Source of the DNA: Streptomyces diacarni
Lineage (GTDB): Bacteria > Actinomycetota > Actinomycetes > Streptomycetales > Streptomycetaceae
Direction: 5' to 3'
Length of the DNA stretch: 64,000 nucleotides
Assembly (NCBI RefSeq): GCF_003323715.1
Contig: NZ_QOIN01000036.1
Coordinates: 224,923 to 288,922 of the forward strand
The notes under the pieces were generated by a model. That model was not told the DNA's origin. It saw nothing but the letters and a program-made list of their open reading frames with translations, and did no database searches. This document shows, one piece after another, positions 50,474 to 58,998 of this stretch. How positions within the stretch are numbered: position 1 is the first letter of the stretch; each line of letters starts with the position of its first letter. Both the position numbers and the translations under genes were made by a program.

Positions 50474-50992
50474 GTGACTTCGCGTTCGACGCCAGGTCTC
50501 ACCTGGCTCAACACCGCCAAGGACACCGAGGCGCGCGCCGCGCTCCACGACGTGTGCGCCGCACGAAGCTGGGGGAGCGCGCTGCTCACCCGGCGACCGT
50601 ACGACAGCGCCGAAACCCTCTTCGCGGCGAGTGACGAGGCCACCGGCGCCCTCACCGACGAGGGCCTCGACGAGGCCATGTCCGGGCACCCGCCCATCGG
50701 CCGCCCGAAGCCCGGCGACCCGACCTCGGCCCGTGAACAGCGGAGCATGGCCGGCGCCTCCGAGGCACTGAAGGCCGAAATGCTCGAACTCAACCTGGCC
50801 TACCAGGACAAGTTCGGGTACGTGTTCCTCATCTGCGCCACCGGCAAGACTGCCGAGGAGATGAGGGACGCCGTTCGTCACCGGATCGACAACTCCCCCC
50901 GGCAGGAGCGGGAGATCGTGCGGCAGGAGCTGGCGAAGATCAACCGTCTTCGGCTCACCCGCCTTACGGAGAATGGAGCCTCCACGGCATGA
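50474..50992 (+). CDS. uraD: OHCU decarboxylase (UraD)
   Basis: A 172-residue all-helical enzyme decarboxylating 2-oxo-4-hydroxy-4-carboxy-5-ureidoimidazoline to S-allantoin. Family features are LHDVCAARSWGSALLTRRPYD, SGHPPIGRPK (catalytic His) and MLELNLAYQDKFGYVFLICATGKT, the FGY-F signature. GTG 50474 has GGAGGT at the right distance. Its stop overlaps uraH by four bases (ATGA), so the last two steps of urate oxidation are coupled. Confidence 0.93.
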   Translation: MTSRSTPGLTWLNTAKDTEARAALHDVCAARSWGSALLTRRPYDSAETLFAASDEATGALTDEGLDEAMSGHPPIGRPKPGDPTSAREQRSMAGASEALKAEMLELNLAYQDKFGYVFLICATGKTAEEMRDAVRHRIDNSPRQEREIVRQELAKINRLRLTRLTENGASTA

Positions 50993-51414
50993 GCGACGCG
51001 ACGAGCACCTCGGTGTCCACGCACATCCTGGACACCAGCCTCGGCCGCCCGGCCGCGGAGGTCGGCGTACAGCTCTTCGTACGCCGGGGTGACGGACAGG
51101 CCGAATGGGCCGCGCACGGGGCGTCGAAAACCGACGCCGACGGGCGCTGCAAGGACTTTCCGGCGCTGCCGGAAGGCACCACGCACGTACGGCTCGTCTT
51201 CGAGACGGAGCCGTACTTCGCAAAACAGCACAGTACGAATCCGCGCAGCCAGCGCGAAGCCGCGGAACAGCAGGACGCCCCCCGCGTAAGGGACAGCGCA
51301 CCAGGCAGCTTCTTTCCCGAGGTCACCATCGTGTTCGCGGTCGACCCGGGCGAGCACTACCACGTGCCGCTGCTGCTCAACCCGTTCGGCTACTCCGTGT
51401 ACCGAGGGAGCTGA
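50989..51414 (+). CDS. uraH: 5-Hydroxyisourate hydrolase (transthyretin-related, UraH)
   Basis: A 141-residue protein. The N-terminal STHILDTSLGRPAAEVGVQL carries the family His and substrate loop. The C-terminal HYHVPLLLNPFGYSVYRGS is the diagnostic YRGS end. It lacks a signal peptide, so it acts in the cytosol with UraD and uricase. It is about 25 residues longer than typical because of a middle insert (SQREAAEQQDAPRVRDSAP). The uricase start follows five bases after its stop. Confidence 0.94.
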   Translation: MSDATSTSVSTHILDTSLGRPAAEVGVQLFVRRGDGQAEWAAHGASKTDADGRCKDFPALPEGTTHVRLVFETEPYFAKQHSTNPRSQREAAEQQDAPRVRDSAPGSFFPEVTIVFAVDPGEHYHVPLLLNPFGYSVYRGS

Positions 51415-51419
51415 CACCT

Positions 51420-52355
51420 ATGCCCACGATTCTCGGCCAGAACCAGTACGGCAAGGCGGAGAACCGCGTCGTCAAGATCACGCGGGACGGCGACACCCAC
51501 CACATCAAGGACCTGAACGTCTCGGTCGCCCTCAGCGGCGACCTGGACGACGTGCACTACTCCGGCTCCAACGCCCACGTCCTGCCGACCGACACCACCA
51601 AGAACACCGTGTTCGCCTACGCCAAGGAGCACGGCATCGAGTCGGCCGAGGCGTTCGGCCTCCTGCTGGCCCGGCACTTCGTCGACGACACCGGGCCGAT
51701 CCACCAGGCCCGGATCCGCATCGAGGAGTACGAGTGGGAGCGCATCGCCACCTCCGACGCCAGCTCCAAGTTCATCGGCGCCGACGAGGTCAAGCACTCC
51801 TTCGTCCGCAAGGGCCAGGAGACACGCACCGCGCAGATCACCTACGACGGTGACAGCGTCGAGGTGCTCTCCGGGCTGAAGGACCTGACCGTGCTCAACT
51901 CCACCAACTCGGAGTTCTGGGGCTACATCAAGGACCGCTACACCACGCTCCAGGAGGACTACGACCGCATCCTGGCCACCTCGGTCAGCGCCGTGTGGCG
52001 GCACCACTACACCGGTGCCGAGCAGGAGCGGACGCCCAACTGGGAGAAGTCCTACGCCCAGACGAAGAAGCACATGCTGCAGGCCTTCGCAGAGACCTAC
52101 TCGCTCTCGCTCCAGCAGACCCTCTACCAGATGGGTTCGCGCGTCATCAACAGCCGGCCCGAGGTCGACGAGATCCGATTCTCGATGCCGAACAAGCACC
52201 ACTTCCGCGTCGACCTGTCGCCGTTCGACATGAAGAACGAGGCGGCGGACGGTGCGGTCTACTACGCAGCGGACAGGCCCTACGGCCTGATCGAGGCGAC
52301 GGTCCTCCGCGACGGTGCCACCCCTCGCATCCCCGTGGACATGACCAACCTCTGA
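51420..52355 (+). CDS. Urate oxidase (uricase)
   Basis: A 311-residue cofactor-free tunnelling-fold oxidase converting urate and O2 to 5-hydroxyisourate and H2O2. Typical segments are NQYGKAENRVVKITRDG (active-site Lys), LPTDTTKNTVFAYAKEHG (Thr-Lys), LTVLNSTNSEFWGYIKD and MPNKHHFRVDLSPF. Length matches bacterial uricases. The H2O2 it makes explains why catalase should share its operator. A large hairpin follows before the deaminase gene. Confidence 0.95.
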   Translation: MPTILGQNQYGKAENRVVKITRDGDTHHIKDLNVSVALSGDLDDVHYSGSNAHVLPTDTTKNTVFAYAKEHGIESAEAFGLLLARHFVDDTGPIHQARIRIEEYEWERIATSDASSKFIGADEVKHSFVRKGQETRTAQITYDGDSVEVLSGLKDLTVLNSTNSEFWGYIKDRYTTLQEDYDRILATSVSAVWRHHYTGAEQERTPNWEKSYAQTKKHMLQAFAETYSLSLQQTLYQMGSRVINSRPEVDEIRFSMPNKHHFRVDLSPFDMKNEAADGAVYYAADRPYGLIEATVLRDGATPRIPVDMTNL

Positions 52356-52410
52356 TCCACCCCTGCCTGCCCCTTCCCACCTCCCAGGGACCGCTTCCGG
52401 TCCCCGGACT

Positions 52411-52449
52411 CCCTCGGCGGGCCCGCTTGTCGCGCGGGCCCGCCGAGGG
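52411..52449. terminator. Hairpin between uricase and deaminase genes
   Basis: A perfect 16-bp stem CCCTCGGCGGGCCCGC, 7-base loop, complement to 52449. No T-run. It may partly terminate the uricase transcript or protect its 3' end. Confidence 0.65.
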
Positions 52450-52551
52450 AGGGCGATCCGTTCCCTGCGGACCGCGGGGCCCGGGACGGAAGCTCCGCAA
52501 GGAGACGGGAAGAGCCCTGGCGGGGCCGTCAACCCCCCGAACGAGGACCCC

Positions 52552-53949
52552 ATGGCGGACCAACAAGCCGCGGCCACCGGCCGCATCGTCATCGACAAGT
52601 GTGCGATCGCGACGGTCGACGCGGAGGACACCGAGTACGCGACCGGTCACGTCGTCATCAACGGCAACCGGATCGAGTCGGTCGGTCCGGGTGACGCTCC
52701 CGAGGGCTTGCGAGACGTCACACGCCGCGTCGACGGCACCGGACACCTGCTCACCCCCGGCCTGGTCAACACCCACCACCACTTCTACCAGTGGCTCACC
52801 CGCGGTCTGGCCACGGACTCCCACCTCTTCGACTGGCTGGTCGCCCTCTACCCCACGTGGGCACGCATCGACGAGGAGATGGTGTACGCGGCGGCCCGTG
52901 GCTCGCTGGGGATGATGGCCCGCGGCGGTGTCACCACCGCCATGGACCACCACTACGTCTTCCCGCGCGGCGCCGGCGACCTGCTGGGCGCCGAGATACG
53001 CGCGGCCGGCGAGCTCGGCGTCCGCTTCACCGCGGCCCGCGGCTCCATGGACCGCGGCACCTCGGACGGCGGGCTGCCCCCGGACTTCGCCGTCGAGACG
53101 CTGGAGGGCGCGCTGGCGGAGACCGAGAAGGCCATCGACACCCACCACGACGCCTCGTTCGGGTCGATGCTGCACGTGGCCGTGGCGCCCTGCTCCCCGT
53201 TCTCCGTGTCCACCGAGCTGATGCGCCAGGGCGCCGAGCTGGCCCGCCGCAAGGGCGTGCGCCTGCACACGCACGGCTCGGAGACGGCTCAGGAGGAGAA
53301 GTTCTGCCACGAGCTGTTCGGCATGGGCCCGACCGACTACTTCGAGTCCGTCGGCTGGCTGGGCGAGGACGTGTGGATGGCGCACTGCGTCCACATGACC
53401 GACGCGGACATCGAGGCGTTCGGCCGCACCAGGACGGGCGCCGCGCACTGCCCCTCGTCCAACGCGCGCGTGGCCGCCGGTCTCGCCAGGGTCCCCGACA
53501 TGCTCGCGGCGGGCATACCCGTGGGCCTCGGCGTGGACGGCACCGCCTCCAACGAGTCGGGGGAACTGCACACCGAGTTGCGCAACGCGCTGCTCATCAA
53601 CCGCCTCGGCGCACACAAGGAGAACGCGCTGTCCACCCGCCAGGCGCTGCGTCTGGGCACCCTGGGCGGTGCGCGGGTGCTGGGCAGGGCGCAGGAGACG
53701 GGCTCACTGGAGGCGGGGAAGCTCGCCGACGTGGTGCTGTGGAAGCTCGACGGGATCGGGCACTCCACCATCGCCGATCCGGTCGCCGCGCTCGTCCTGG
53801 GGGCGGCGGCTCCGGTCACCCTCTCCCTCGTCGGCGGGGTACCGGTCGTCGAGGACGGCCGGCTGACCCGCGCGGACGAGGACGACATCGCACGCGGCGC
53901 GCGGGACGAGGCCCGCCGCCTCGCCAAGATCGCCGCCGGAGCCGGCTGA
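52552..53949 (+). CDS. 8-Oxoguanine deaminase-like amidohydrolase
   Basis: A 465-residue metal-dependent deaminase of the 8-oxoguanine/isoxanthopterin branch. Metal ligands are in NTHHHFYQWLTRG, HTHGSETAQEE, WMAHCVHM and GVDGTASNES (Asp). 8-Oxoguanine would become urate precursor (uric acid), which fits its place directly after uricase. ATG 52552 follows GAGGA. S-triazine/guanine substrates cannot be excluded from the sequence alone. Confidence 0.86.
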   Translation: MADQQAAATGRIVIDKCAIATVDAEDTEYATGHVVINGNRIESVGPGDAPEGLRDVTRRVDGTGHLLTPGLVNTHHHFYQWLTRGLATDSHLFDWLVALYPTWARIDEEMVYAAARGSLGMMARGGVTTAMDHHYVFPRGAGDLLGAEIRAAGELGVRFTAARGSMDRGTSDGGLPPDFAVETLEGALAETEKAIDTHHDASFGSMLHVAVAPCSPFSVSTELMRQGAELARRKGVRLHTHGSETAQEEKFCHELFGMGPTDYFESVGWLGEDVWMAHCVHMTDADIEAFGRTRTGAAHCPSSNARVAAGLARVPDMLAAGIPVGLGVDGTASNESGELHTELRNALLINRLGAHKENALSTRQALRLGTLGGARVLGRAQETGSLEAGKLADVVLWKLDGIGHSTIADPVAALVLGAAAPVTLSLVGGVPVVEDGRLTRADEDDIARGARDEARRLAKIAAGAG

Positions 53950-54258
53950 CCGCCGGCGGACGGTACGGCGCGGGCCGCCTCGCGGCGGTCCGCGGGCCGG
54001 GCGCACACCACCTGAGGCGCTCGGCCGCCCCTCAGACACCGGCCGGGGGGGACGGCCCCCGGCCGGTTCGGTTCCACGACGCGGTTCCGGAACCTGACTC
54101 CTGTCATGCTCCGGACATCCGTACGGGCGCACCGCACCACCGCACAACGCCGCACCACCCAGCACCACAGCACCACCCCAACCACCACCACCTTGCACTC
54201 CGCAGCACCTCCGGAAACTCGAGTGCCGCGACGGCGCCGTAAACGACAGGAGGACCCC
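53950..54258. other. Regulatory gap before the urate permease
   Basis: No gene. It contains a perfect 12-bp terminator-like stem (ACCGGCCGGGGG at 54038-54049 with CCCCCGGCCGGT at 54056-54067), a 12-base palindrome GGTTCCGGAACC (54083-54094) that may be an operator, and an unusual A/C-only low-structure leader at about 54135-54195 (many CACC units) before the ribosome site AGGAGGA. Confidence 0.6.
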
Positions 54259-55773
54259 GTGGCCAAGACGCCCAGGTTCACCACGCAAGGAAAGACGGCG
54301 GACGGCAGTGGGGACGTACCGGGCCAGGACTCACAGGGCTCACCGGACTCACAGAGCCCCGCTGAGACCAAACACCCGGTCGACCAGGGCATGCCGCCGC
54401 TGAAGCTGTTCACCACCGGACTCCAGCACGTCGCCGCGATGTACGCGGGAGTCGTCGCACCTCCGCTCGTCGTGGGCGCCGCGGTGGGGCTCTCTCCGAC
54501 CGAACTGGCGTTCCTCACCGGGGCCAGTCTCTTCCTCGCCGGTATCGTCACGCTCCTCCAGACGCTCGGCTTCTGGAAGATCGGCTCCCGGCTGCCCTTC
54601 GTCAACGGCGCCACCTTCGCCGCCGTCGCCCCCATGCTGGCGATAGCCAAGTCCTCGGGCCCCGAGGACACGCTCCCCGTCATCTTCGGCGCGACGATGG
54701 TGGCCGCCGCGCTCGGCTTCGTCATCGCCCCGTTCTTCTCCAAGCTCATCAGATTCTTCCCGCCGGTCGTCACCGGCAGCGTCATCACCCTCATCGGCGT
54801 CTCCCTGATGCCCGTCTCCTTCAACTGGGCCATGGGCGGCGACGAGAAGAGCCCGCACTACGGCGACTTCGCCAACATCGGCATGGCCGGGCTCACCCTG
54901 GTGATCGTTTTGGTGCTGCGCCGGTTCACCACCGGGTTCATGAAGCAGATCGCGGTGCTGATCGGCCTCGTGATCGGCACGCTGATCGCGATACCCGTCG
55001 GCATCACGGACTTCACCGCGGTGACGGAGTCCGACCCCGTCGGCTTCCCCACGCCCTTCCACTTCGGCGCCCCGCAGTTCGCGATCCCGGCGATCGTGTC
55101 GATGTGTGTGGTGATGCTGGTCTCCATGACCGAGTCCACCGCGGACATGCTCGCCCTCGGCGAGGTCGTGGACCGCCCCGCCGACCGGAAGACCATCGCG
55201 GGCGGCCTGCGCGCCGACATGCTCGGCTCCGCGCTCAGCCCCTTCTTCAACGGCTTCATGTGCAGCGCCTTCGCGCAGAACATCGGCCTGGTGGCCATGA
55301 CCAGGATCCGCAGCAGGTACGTGGTCGCCACCGGGGGCGGCATCCTCATCCTGCTGGGCCTGTCCCCGATGGCCGCCGGGCTGGTCGCCTCCGTGCCGCA
55401 ACCGGTCCTCGGCGGCGCGGGCGTCGTCCTCTTCGGCTCCGTCGCGGCGAGCGGTATCCAGACGCTCATGAAGGCCGACCTGAGCAAGGACAACAACGTA
55501 CTGATCGTCGGCACCGCGCTGGCCGTCGGCCTCATACCGATCGCGGCGCCGGACTTCTACCACGCGTTCCCCGACAGCGCGAAGATCATCCTGGACTCCG
55601 GCATCTCCACGGGATGCGTCACCGCCATCGTCCTCAACCTGGTCTTCAACCACCTGGGGCGCTCCCGCCGCGACGAGGAAGTCGTCGCCCACCCCATGGA
55701 GCCGGGAGAAGGCATCTCCTACGAACGGGACGAGCCCGACCCGGTGCCCGGCACCGACAAGGCCCCCGCGTAA
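54259..55773 (+). CDS. NCS2 urate/xanthine permease
   Basis: A 504-residue symporter with about 12-14 membrane segments. Nucleobase-ascorbate (NAT) marks are LKLFTTGLQHVAAMYAGVVAPPLVVGAAVGL, FVNGATFAAVAP, SMTESTADMLALGEVV (QEP-like substrate loop) and SGIQTLMKADL. The whole resembles UacT/PucK urate-xanthine carriers. GTG 54259 with AGGAGGA upstream is preferred to the longer frame. It is the last gene of the urate block, next to the deaminase. Confidence 0.88.
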   Translation: MAKTPRFTTQGKTADGSGDVPGQDSQGSPDSQSPAETKHPVDQGMPPLKLFTTGLQHVAAMYAGVVAPPLVVGAAVGLSPTELAFLTGASLFLAGIVTLLQTLGFWKIGSRLPFVNGATFAAVAPMLAIAKSSGPEDTLPVIFGATMVAAALGFVIAPFFSKLIRFFPPVVTGSVITLIGVSLMPVSFNWAMGGDEKSPHYGDFANIGMAGLTLVIVLVLRRFTTGFMKQIAVLIGLVIGTLIAIPVGITDFTAVTESDPVGFPTPFHFGAPQFAIPAIVSMCVVMLVSMTESTADMLALGEVVDRPADRKTIAGGLRADMLGSALSPFFNGFMCSAFAQNIGLVAMTRIRSRYVVATGGGILILLGLSPMAAGLVASVPQPVLGGAGVVLFGSVAASGIQTLMKADLSKDNNVLIVGTALAVGLIPIAAPDFYHAFPDSAKIILDSGISTGCVTAIVLNLVFNHLGRSRRDEEVVAHPMEPGEGISYERDEPDPVPGTDKAPA

Positions 55774-55789
55774 CGGACACGGCGGCGCC

Positions 55790-55832
55790 AAGGGCGTCGG
55801 GAGAGCGGCCATCGCGCTCTCCCGACGCCCTT
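55790..55832 (+). terminator. Strong terminator between permease and HTH genes
   Basis: A perfect 18-bp stem AAGGGCGTCGGGAGAGCG, 7-base loop, complement ending CCCTT at 55832. It closes the urate block and probably also serves the convergent HTH gene ending at 55902. Confidence 0.85.
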
Positions 55833-55901
55833 CCGCTCGTCCGCACGCGGCCACGGCCACGGAGCGGCGAAGCCCGGGCGGCGGTCCTCCGCCCGCCGCC
55901 C

Positions 55902-56597
55902 TCAGCCCTCGATGGCCTCCCAGAAGCGGGTCAGGATCTCCTCCAGGAAGGCGCGGCCCGCCTCGCGTGAGGGGGCCGAGGCCGGCTGCCCCCAGCCCAG
56001 GGACGCCGCGGCCGTGGACTGGTACCCGGCGTGCAGCGCGCGCAGCCCCTCCTCCACGTACTCCCTGGGCAGCGGCACCAGGGCGCCGACCTGGTTCACG
56101 TACGCCTGCCACCTGGTGGTGGCGGCCTTGCGCAGCAGAGCCGCCAACTCCTCGTCCCGCCCGGTGAACTCGATCAGCGCCGGCACCGGAAGCCGCAGCA
56201 CCCGCGCCAGCGCTTCGGCCTGCCGCGCGTCGCCCGTCCAGGCGCCGGTGTCCTCGATGCGGGCGTACGCGTCCGGGGCCATCCCGATCTCCAGCGCGAC
56301 GTCGGCGCGCGAGACGCCCCGCGCCATGCGGTACTCGCGCAGCGTCCCCGGGCGGCCCATCAGGTCGGAGGCCGAGCACCACAAAGCGCCCGCGAGCGCG
56401 GCGAGTTGCCGCTCGTCGGGCGCGGCCACCCCCGCCTCCCAGGCGGCGACGGCGCGCCCGTCGACGGCCATGCCGTAGGCGGCGCGCATCCCGTACGCGA
56501 CATCGGCCGGCGCCATCCGCAGCTCTTCGCGCAGCCGCCGTGCCGCCGCGCCGTCGAACGAACTTCCCGCCTGCCCCCGTGCCGTGCCGTAGTGCAT
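55902..56597 (-). CDS. Helix-turn-helix regulator with two XRE-like motifs
   Basis: A 231-residue protein. Two HTH-like regions: the first at about 15-75 (LREELRMAPADVAYGM, then VDGRAVAAWEAGVAAP), the second at about 85-135 (LREYRMARGVSRADVALEIGMAPDAYARIEDTG). The C-terminal half is helical and unassigned (WQAYVNQVGALVPLPREYVEEGLRAL). Start at ATG 56597 or GTG 56603. It stands alone; its targets are unknown. Confidence 0.72.
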   Translation of the reverse strand: MHYGTARGQAGSSFDGAAARRLREELRMAPADVAYGMRAAYGMAVDGRAVAAWEAGVAAPDERQLAALAGALWCSASDLMGRPGTLREYRMARGVSRADVALEIGMAPDAYARIEDTGAWTGDARQAEALARVLRLPVPALIEFTGRDEELAALLRKAATTRWQAYVNQVGALVPLPREYVEEGLRALHAGYQSTAAASLGWGQPASAPSREAGRAFLEEILTRFWEAIEG

Positions 56598-56740
56598 CGG
56601 CACACGGTACGGCCCGCACGGGTGACGGCCTACCGTGCGTTCGCCCGAAGCGCGGGATTGGAGAAACCTCTATCGGTTCGGGGTATCCGACGGGTATGCC
56701 GCGGCCAAGGCAGGGCGGTCCCCGGAACGGGACAGGCCCG

Positions 56741-57475
56741 TCAGGCCGCGCGGTGGTCGAAACGCACCCGTGCGGACAGCAGGTGGCTCAGGTCGGCGCC
56801 GGGCGCGTACTCGGCCGGATCGGCGTCCGTGGTGAACAGGCGGGCGCCCGCCGCGACGCCGCCCAACTCCAGCGCGTCGTCCGCACGGCGCAGCCAGGTG
56901 CCCTCGCGCAGGCCGAGGACGGGCACGTCGTTCTCATGGAGGAACTGCGTCAGCCGCTCCTCGCGGGTCTCGCCCATGTGGGCGCTGCCGGGCTGCGGGT
57001 CGAGGTAGTGCGGATTGATCTGGAAGGGGACCAGCCCCAGCGTCTCGAAGGAGGCGGGCTGGACGATGGGCATGTCGTTGGTGGTCCGCAGCGTGGGACA
57101 GGCCATGTTGGTGCCCGCGCTCGACCCCATGTACGGCACGCCGTCCTGGCACACGCGCCGGGTGATCGCCTCGGTCAGGCCGCGCTCCTGGAGCGACTTG
57201 AGCAGCCGGAAGCTGTTGCCCCCGCCGATGAAGACCGCCCGCGCCGCGGCCACGGCCGCCCGCGGGTCGTCCGCCGTGTGCACGCCCGACACGCGGATGC
57301 CGAGCCCGTCCATGAAGGAGGCGACCTTCGCCGTGTAGCCGTCGTGGTCGGCCAGCGCGTAGGGGACGAACAGCAGCTCCTCGATCCCGGCCAGGTGGTC
57401 GGCGATCACCTCGCGGGCGTGGTCGAGGTACGCGCGCCCGGGAGCGGAGGAGTTGGACAGCAGCAGCAGCTTCAT
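56741..57475 (-). CDS. pepE: Peptidase E (S51 alpha-aspartyl dipeptidase)
   Basis: A 244-residue cytosolic serine peptidase that hydrolyses dipeptides with N-terminal Asp. The catalytic triad is visible: Ser119 in YMGSSAGTNMA, Asp134 in TTNDMP and His156 in INPHYLDP, with the oxyanion region FIGGGNSFRLL. ATG 57475 gives MKLLLLSNSS as in E. coli PepE. It lies 77 bases behind the IclR gene on the same strand, and opposite a peptide transporter operon, so it probably handles an imported peptide. Confidence 0.92.
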   Translation of the reverse strand: MKLLLLSNSSAPGRAYLDHAREVIADHLAGIEELLFVPYALADHDGYTAKVASFMDGLGIRVSGVHTADDPRAAVAAARAVFIGGGNSFRLLKSLQERGLTEAITRRVCQDGVPYMGSSAGTNMACPTLRTTNDMPIVQPASFETLGLVPFQINPHYLDPQPGSAHMGETREERLTQFLHENDVPVLGLREGTWLRRADDALELGGVAAGARLFTTDADPAEYAPGADLSHLLSARVRFDHRAA

Positions 57476-57552
57476 GGGTGGTTCGGCCTTTCGGTCTCGG
57501 TAGGGGCGGTCTCGATCTCGGTGTGTGTACGGGCTCGGCCTGGGGCCGTCTC

Positions 57553-58359
57553 TCAGCTCCGGGCGGTCTCCGGGCGGCGGGCTCCCCGCACCCGGCGCGG
57601 GGTGAGCAGCTCGCCGAGGTCCTGCGCGGCGGAGCGCAGCGGCTCCAGCAGCTCCTGCCGCCTGCCCGCGAGAGGGGCGTGCGGTCCGACGAGGGTGAGC
57701 GAGCCGACCGGCTGCGAGCGCACCAGCACGGGCACGGCCAGGCCCGCCGTCGCCGGGTCGTACTCGCCCTCGGAGTACGCGAAGCCGTCTGCCGGCACCC
57801 GGCACATCAGCTCCTCCAGCTGGGCCGGGTCGGTGACGGTCAGTTCGCTGAAGCGGGCCATGGGGCGTCCGTAGAGGACCGCCGCGCGGGCGCCGGGGGT
57901 GAGCATCCCGAAGTAGGCGCGTGAGGTCGCGCCCGCGTGCCCCGGGTAGAGCTCGTCGGCCAGCCGGTAGGCCCGCAGGGGGCCCAGGGTGCCGTCCGCC
58001 GAGTCGACGCAGCGCAGGTGCGCCCCGTCGGGCACGGCGAACAGCGCGGTCACCCCGCTGACCGCGGCCAGTTCGCGCAGGGCGGGGCGCACGAGCCCGG
58101 CCATGCCGCCGTGCCGCTCCCAGGCGGTCGCCATGTGCCAGACGGCGGGACCGAGCCGGTAGCGCCGGGTGACGGCGTCGGAGACCAGGAAGCCCCGGTG
58201 CGCGAGGGAGGCCAGGAGCCGCTGGGTGACCGACTTGTCCCAGCCGCATTCCGCCGCCAGGTCGGTCACGCCCCACTCCTCGCGGTCGTGGGTGAAGGCG
58301 AGCAGGACCTGCAGAGCGCGGTCCGCGGTCTGGAGCGGTGCTCCTCGATCGGTAGTCAC
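57553..58359 (-). CDS. IclR-family regulator of the peptide-uptake locus
   Basis: A 268-residue regulator. The winged helix is LQTADRALQVLLAFTHDREEWGVTDLAAECGWDKSVTQRLLASLAHRGFL (about 9-58). The C-terminal IclR effector domain has LRELAAVSGVTALFAVPDG, then YPGHAGATSRAYFGML and VPADGFAYSEGEYDPATAGLAVPVL. GTG 58359 is chosen, although GAGG is only one base upstream; an ATG at 58398 is possible. It is divergent from DUF1177-OPT-AroM and probably controls both arms. Confidence 0.86.
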   Translation of the reverse strand: MTTDRGAPLQTADRALQVLLAFTHDREEWGVTDLAAECGWDKSVTQRLLASLAHRGFLVSDAVTRRYRLGPAVWHMATAWERHGGMAGLVRPALRELAAVSGVTALFAVPDGAHLRCVDSADGTLGPLRAYRLADELYPGHAGATSRAYFGMLTPGARAAVLYGRPMARFSELTVTDPAQLEELMCRVPADGFAYSEGEYDPATAGLAVPVLVRSQPVGSLTLVGPHAPLAGRRQELLEPLRSAAQDLGELLTPRRVRGARRPETARS

Positions 58360-58390
58360 GCCTCGCACTCTACCGTTACCCGATTCACTG

Positions 58391-58405
58391 TCCCTCATAT
58401 AGGGA
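58391..58405. promoter_or_regulatory. Palindrome in the IclR promoter region
   Basis: TCCCT-CATAT-AGGGA, perfect 5-bp arms with an A/T centre in otherwise G/C-rich DNA, 32 bases upstream of the IclR start. It is a good candidate for autoregulation or a -10 region. Confidence 0.45.
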
Positions 58406-58734
58406 AAAGGTTGCTCTCTCGGAATCGTGGGAGCACGCTGGCCGCAACGGCCGACGGCTACCCCGACCCGGCCGACCCGCCCGCCCCCCGGGGTCCGGCC
58501 CGCACCCGGGCCCCGGGACGGGCACCGACCCGCCCACGCCCACCCCTCGCGCGAGGCCGGTTCGGACCGCACGCGGCGTCCACGCTCCTGGGAGCAGGCC
58601 GGGACCGCGCGGCGGCCCCGCACGTCGTCCTCCCGGGGCGGCACCGGGCCCGTACGCCGGAGACCGTGCCCGCGCCCGGAAGGCCCGCGCGTCGCCGCGG
58701 TACCTCCGAGCCGTCCACGGCGCGGGACCCCCTC
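58406..58734. other. Long gene-free upstream region of the DUF1177 operon
   Basis: Several overlapping open frames cross this stretch in all directions, but none has a ribosome site or motif. I see only G/C-rich DNA, with no clear promoter. Confidence 0.5.
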
Positions 58735-58838
58735 GGCGCACCACCGGCGCACCTCGCTCCGGCGCCTCGCCGGTGCACGTGGCTTCGGCGTACCGCCGGT
58801 GCATCCGGCTCCGGCGTACCGCCGGGTGGCGCGCACCC
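58735..58838 (+). repeat. Four degenerate 26-bp tandem repeats
   Basis: Units start at 58735, 58761, 58787 and 58813, each opening GGCGYMYCRCCGG and mostly ending GGCTYC. The fourth unit forms a perfect 13-bp inverted repeat with the following DNA (GCGTACCGCCGGG 58814-58826, complement 58836-58848). A further 16-base direct repeat CGGCACGCCCGACGCC at 58893 and 58919 keeps the same 26-base spacing. Confidence 0.75.
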
Positions 58839-58998
58839 GGCGGTACGCGGCAGCAGGCCCGCACACGTGCGCCGCGGCGCACCGCCTTACTTCGGCACGC
58901 CCGACGCCTCCCGGCTGTCGGCACGCCCGACGCCCCGCATCGGCCCGTCCGACGCACCCCTCCCGCACAATCGCACGACCCGTACCAAGGAGCCCACG

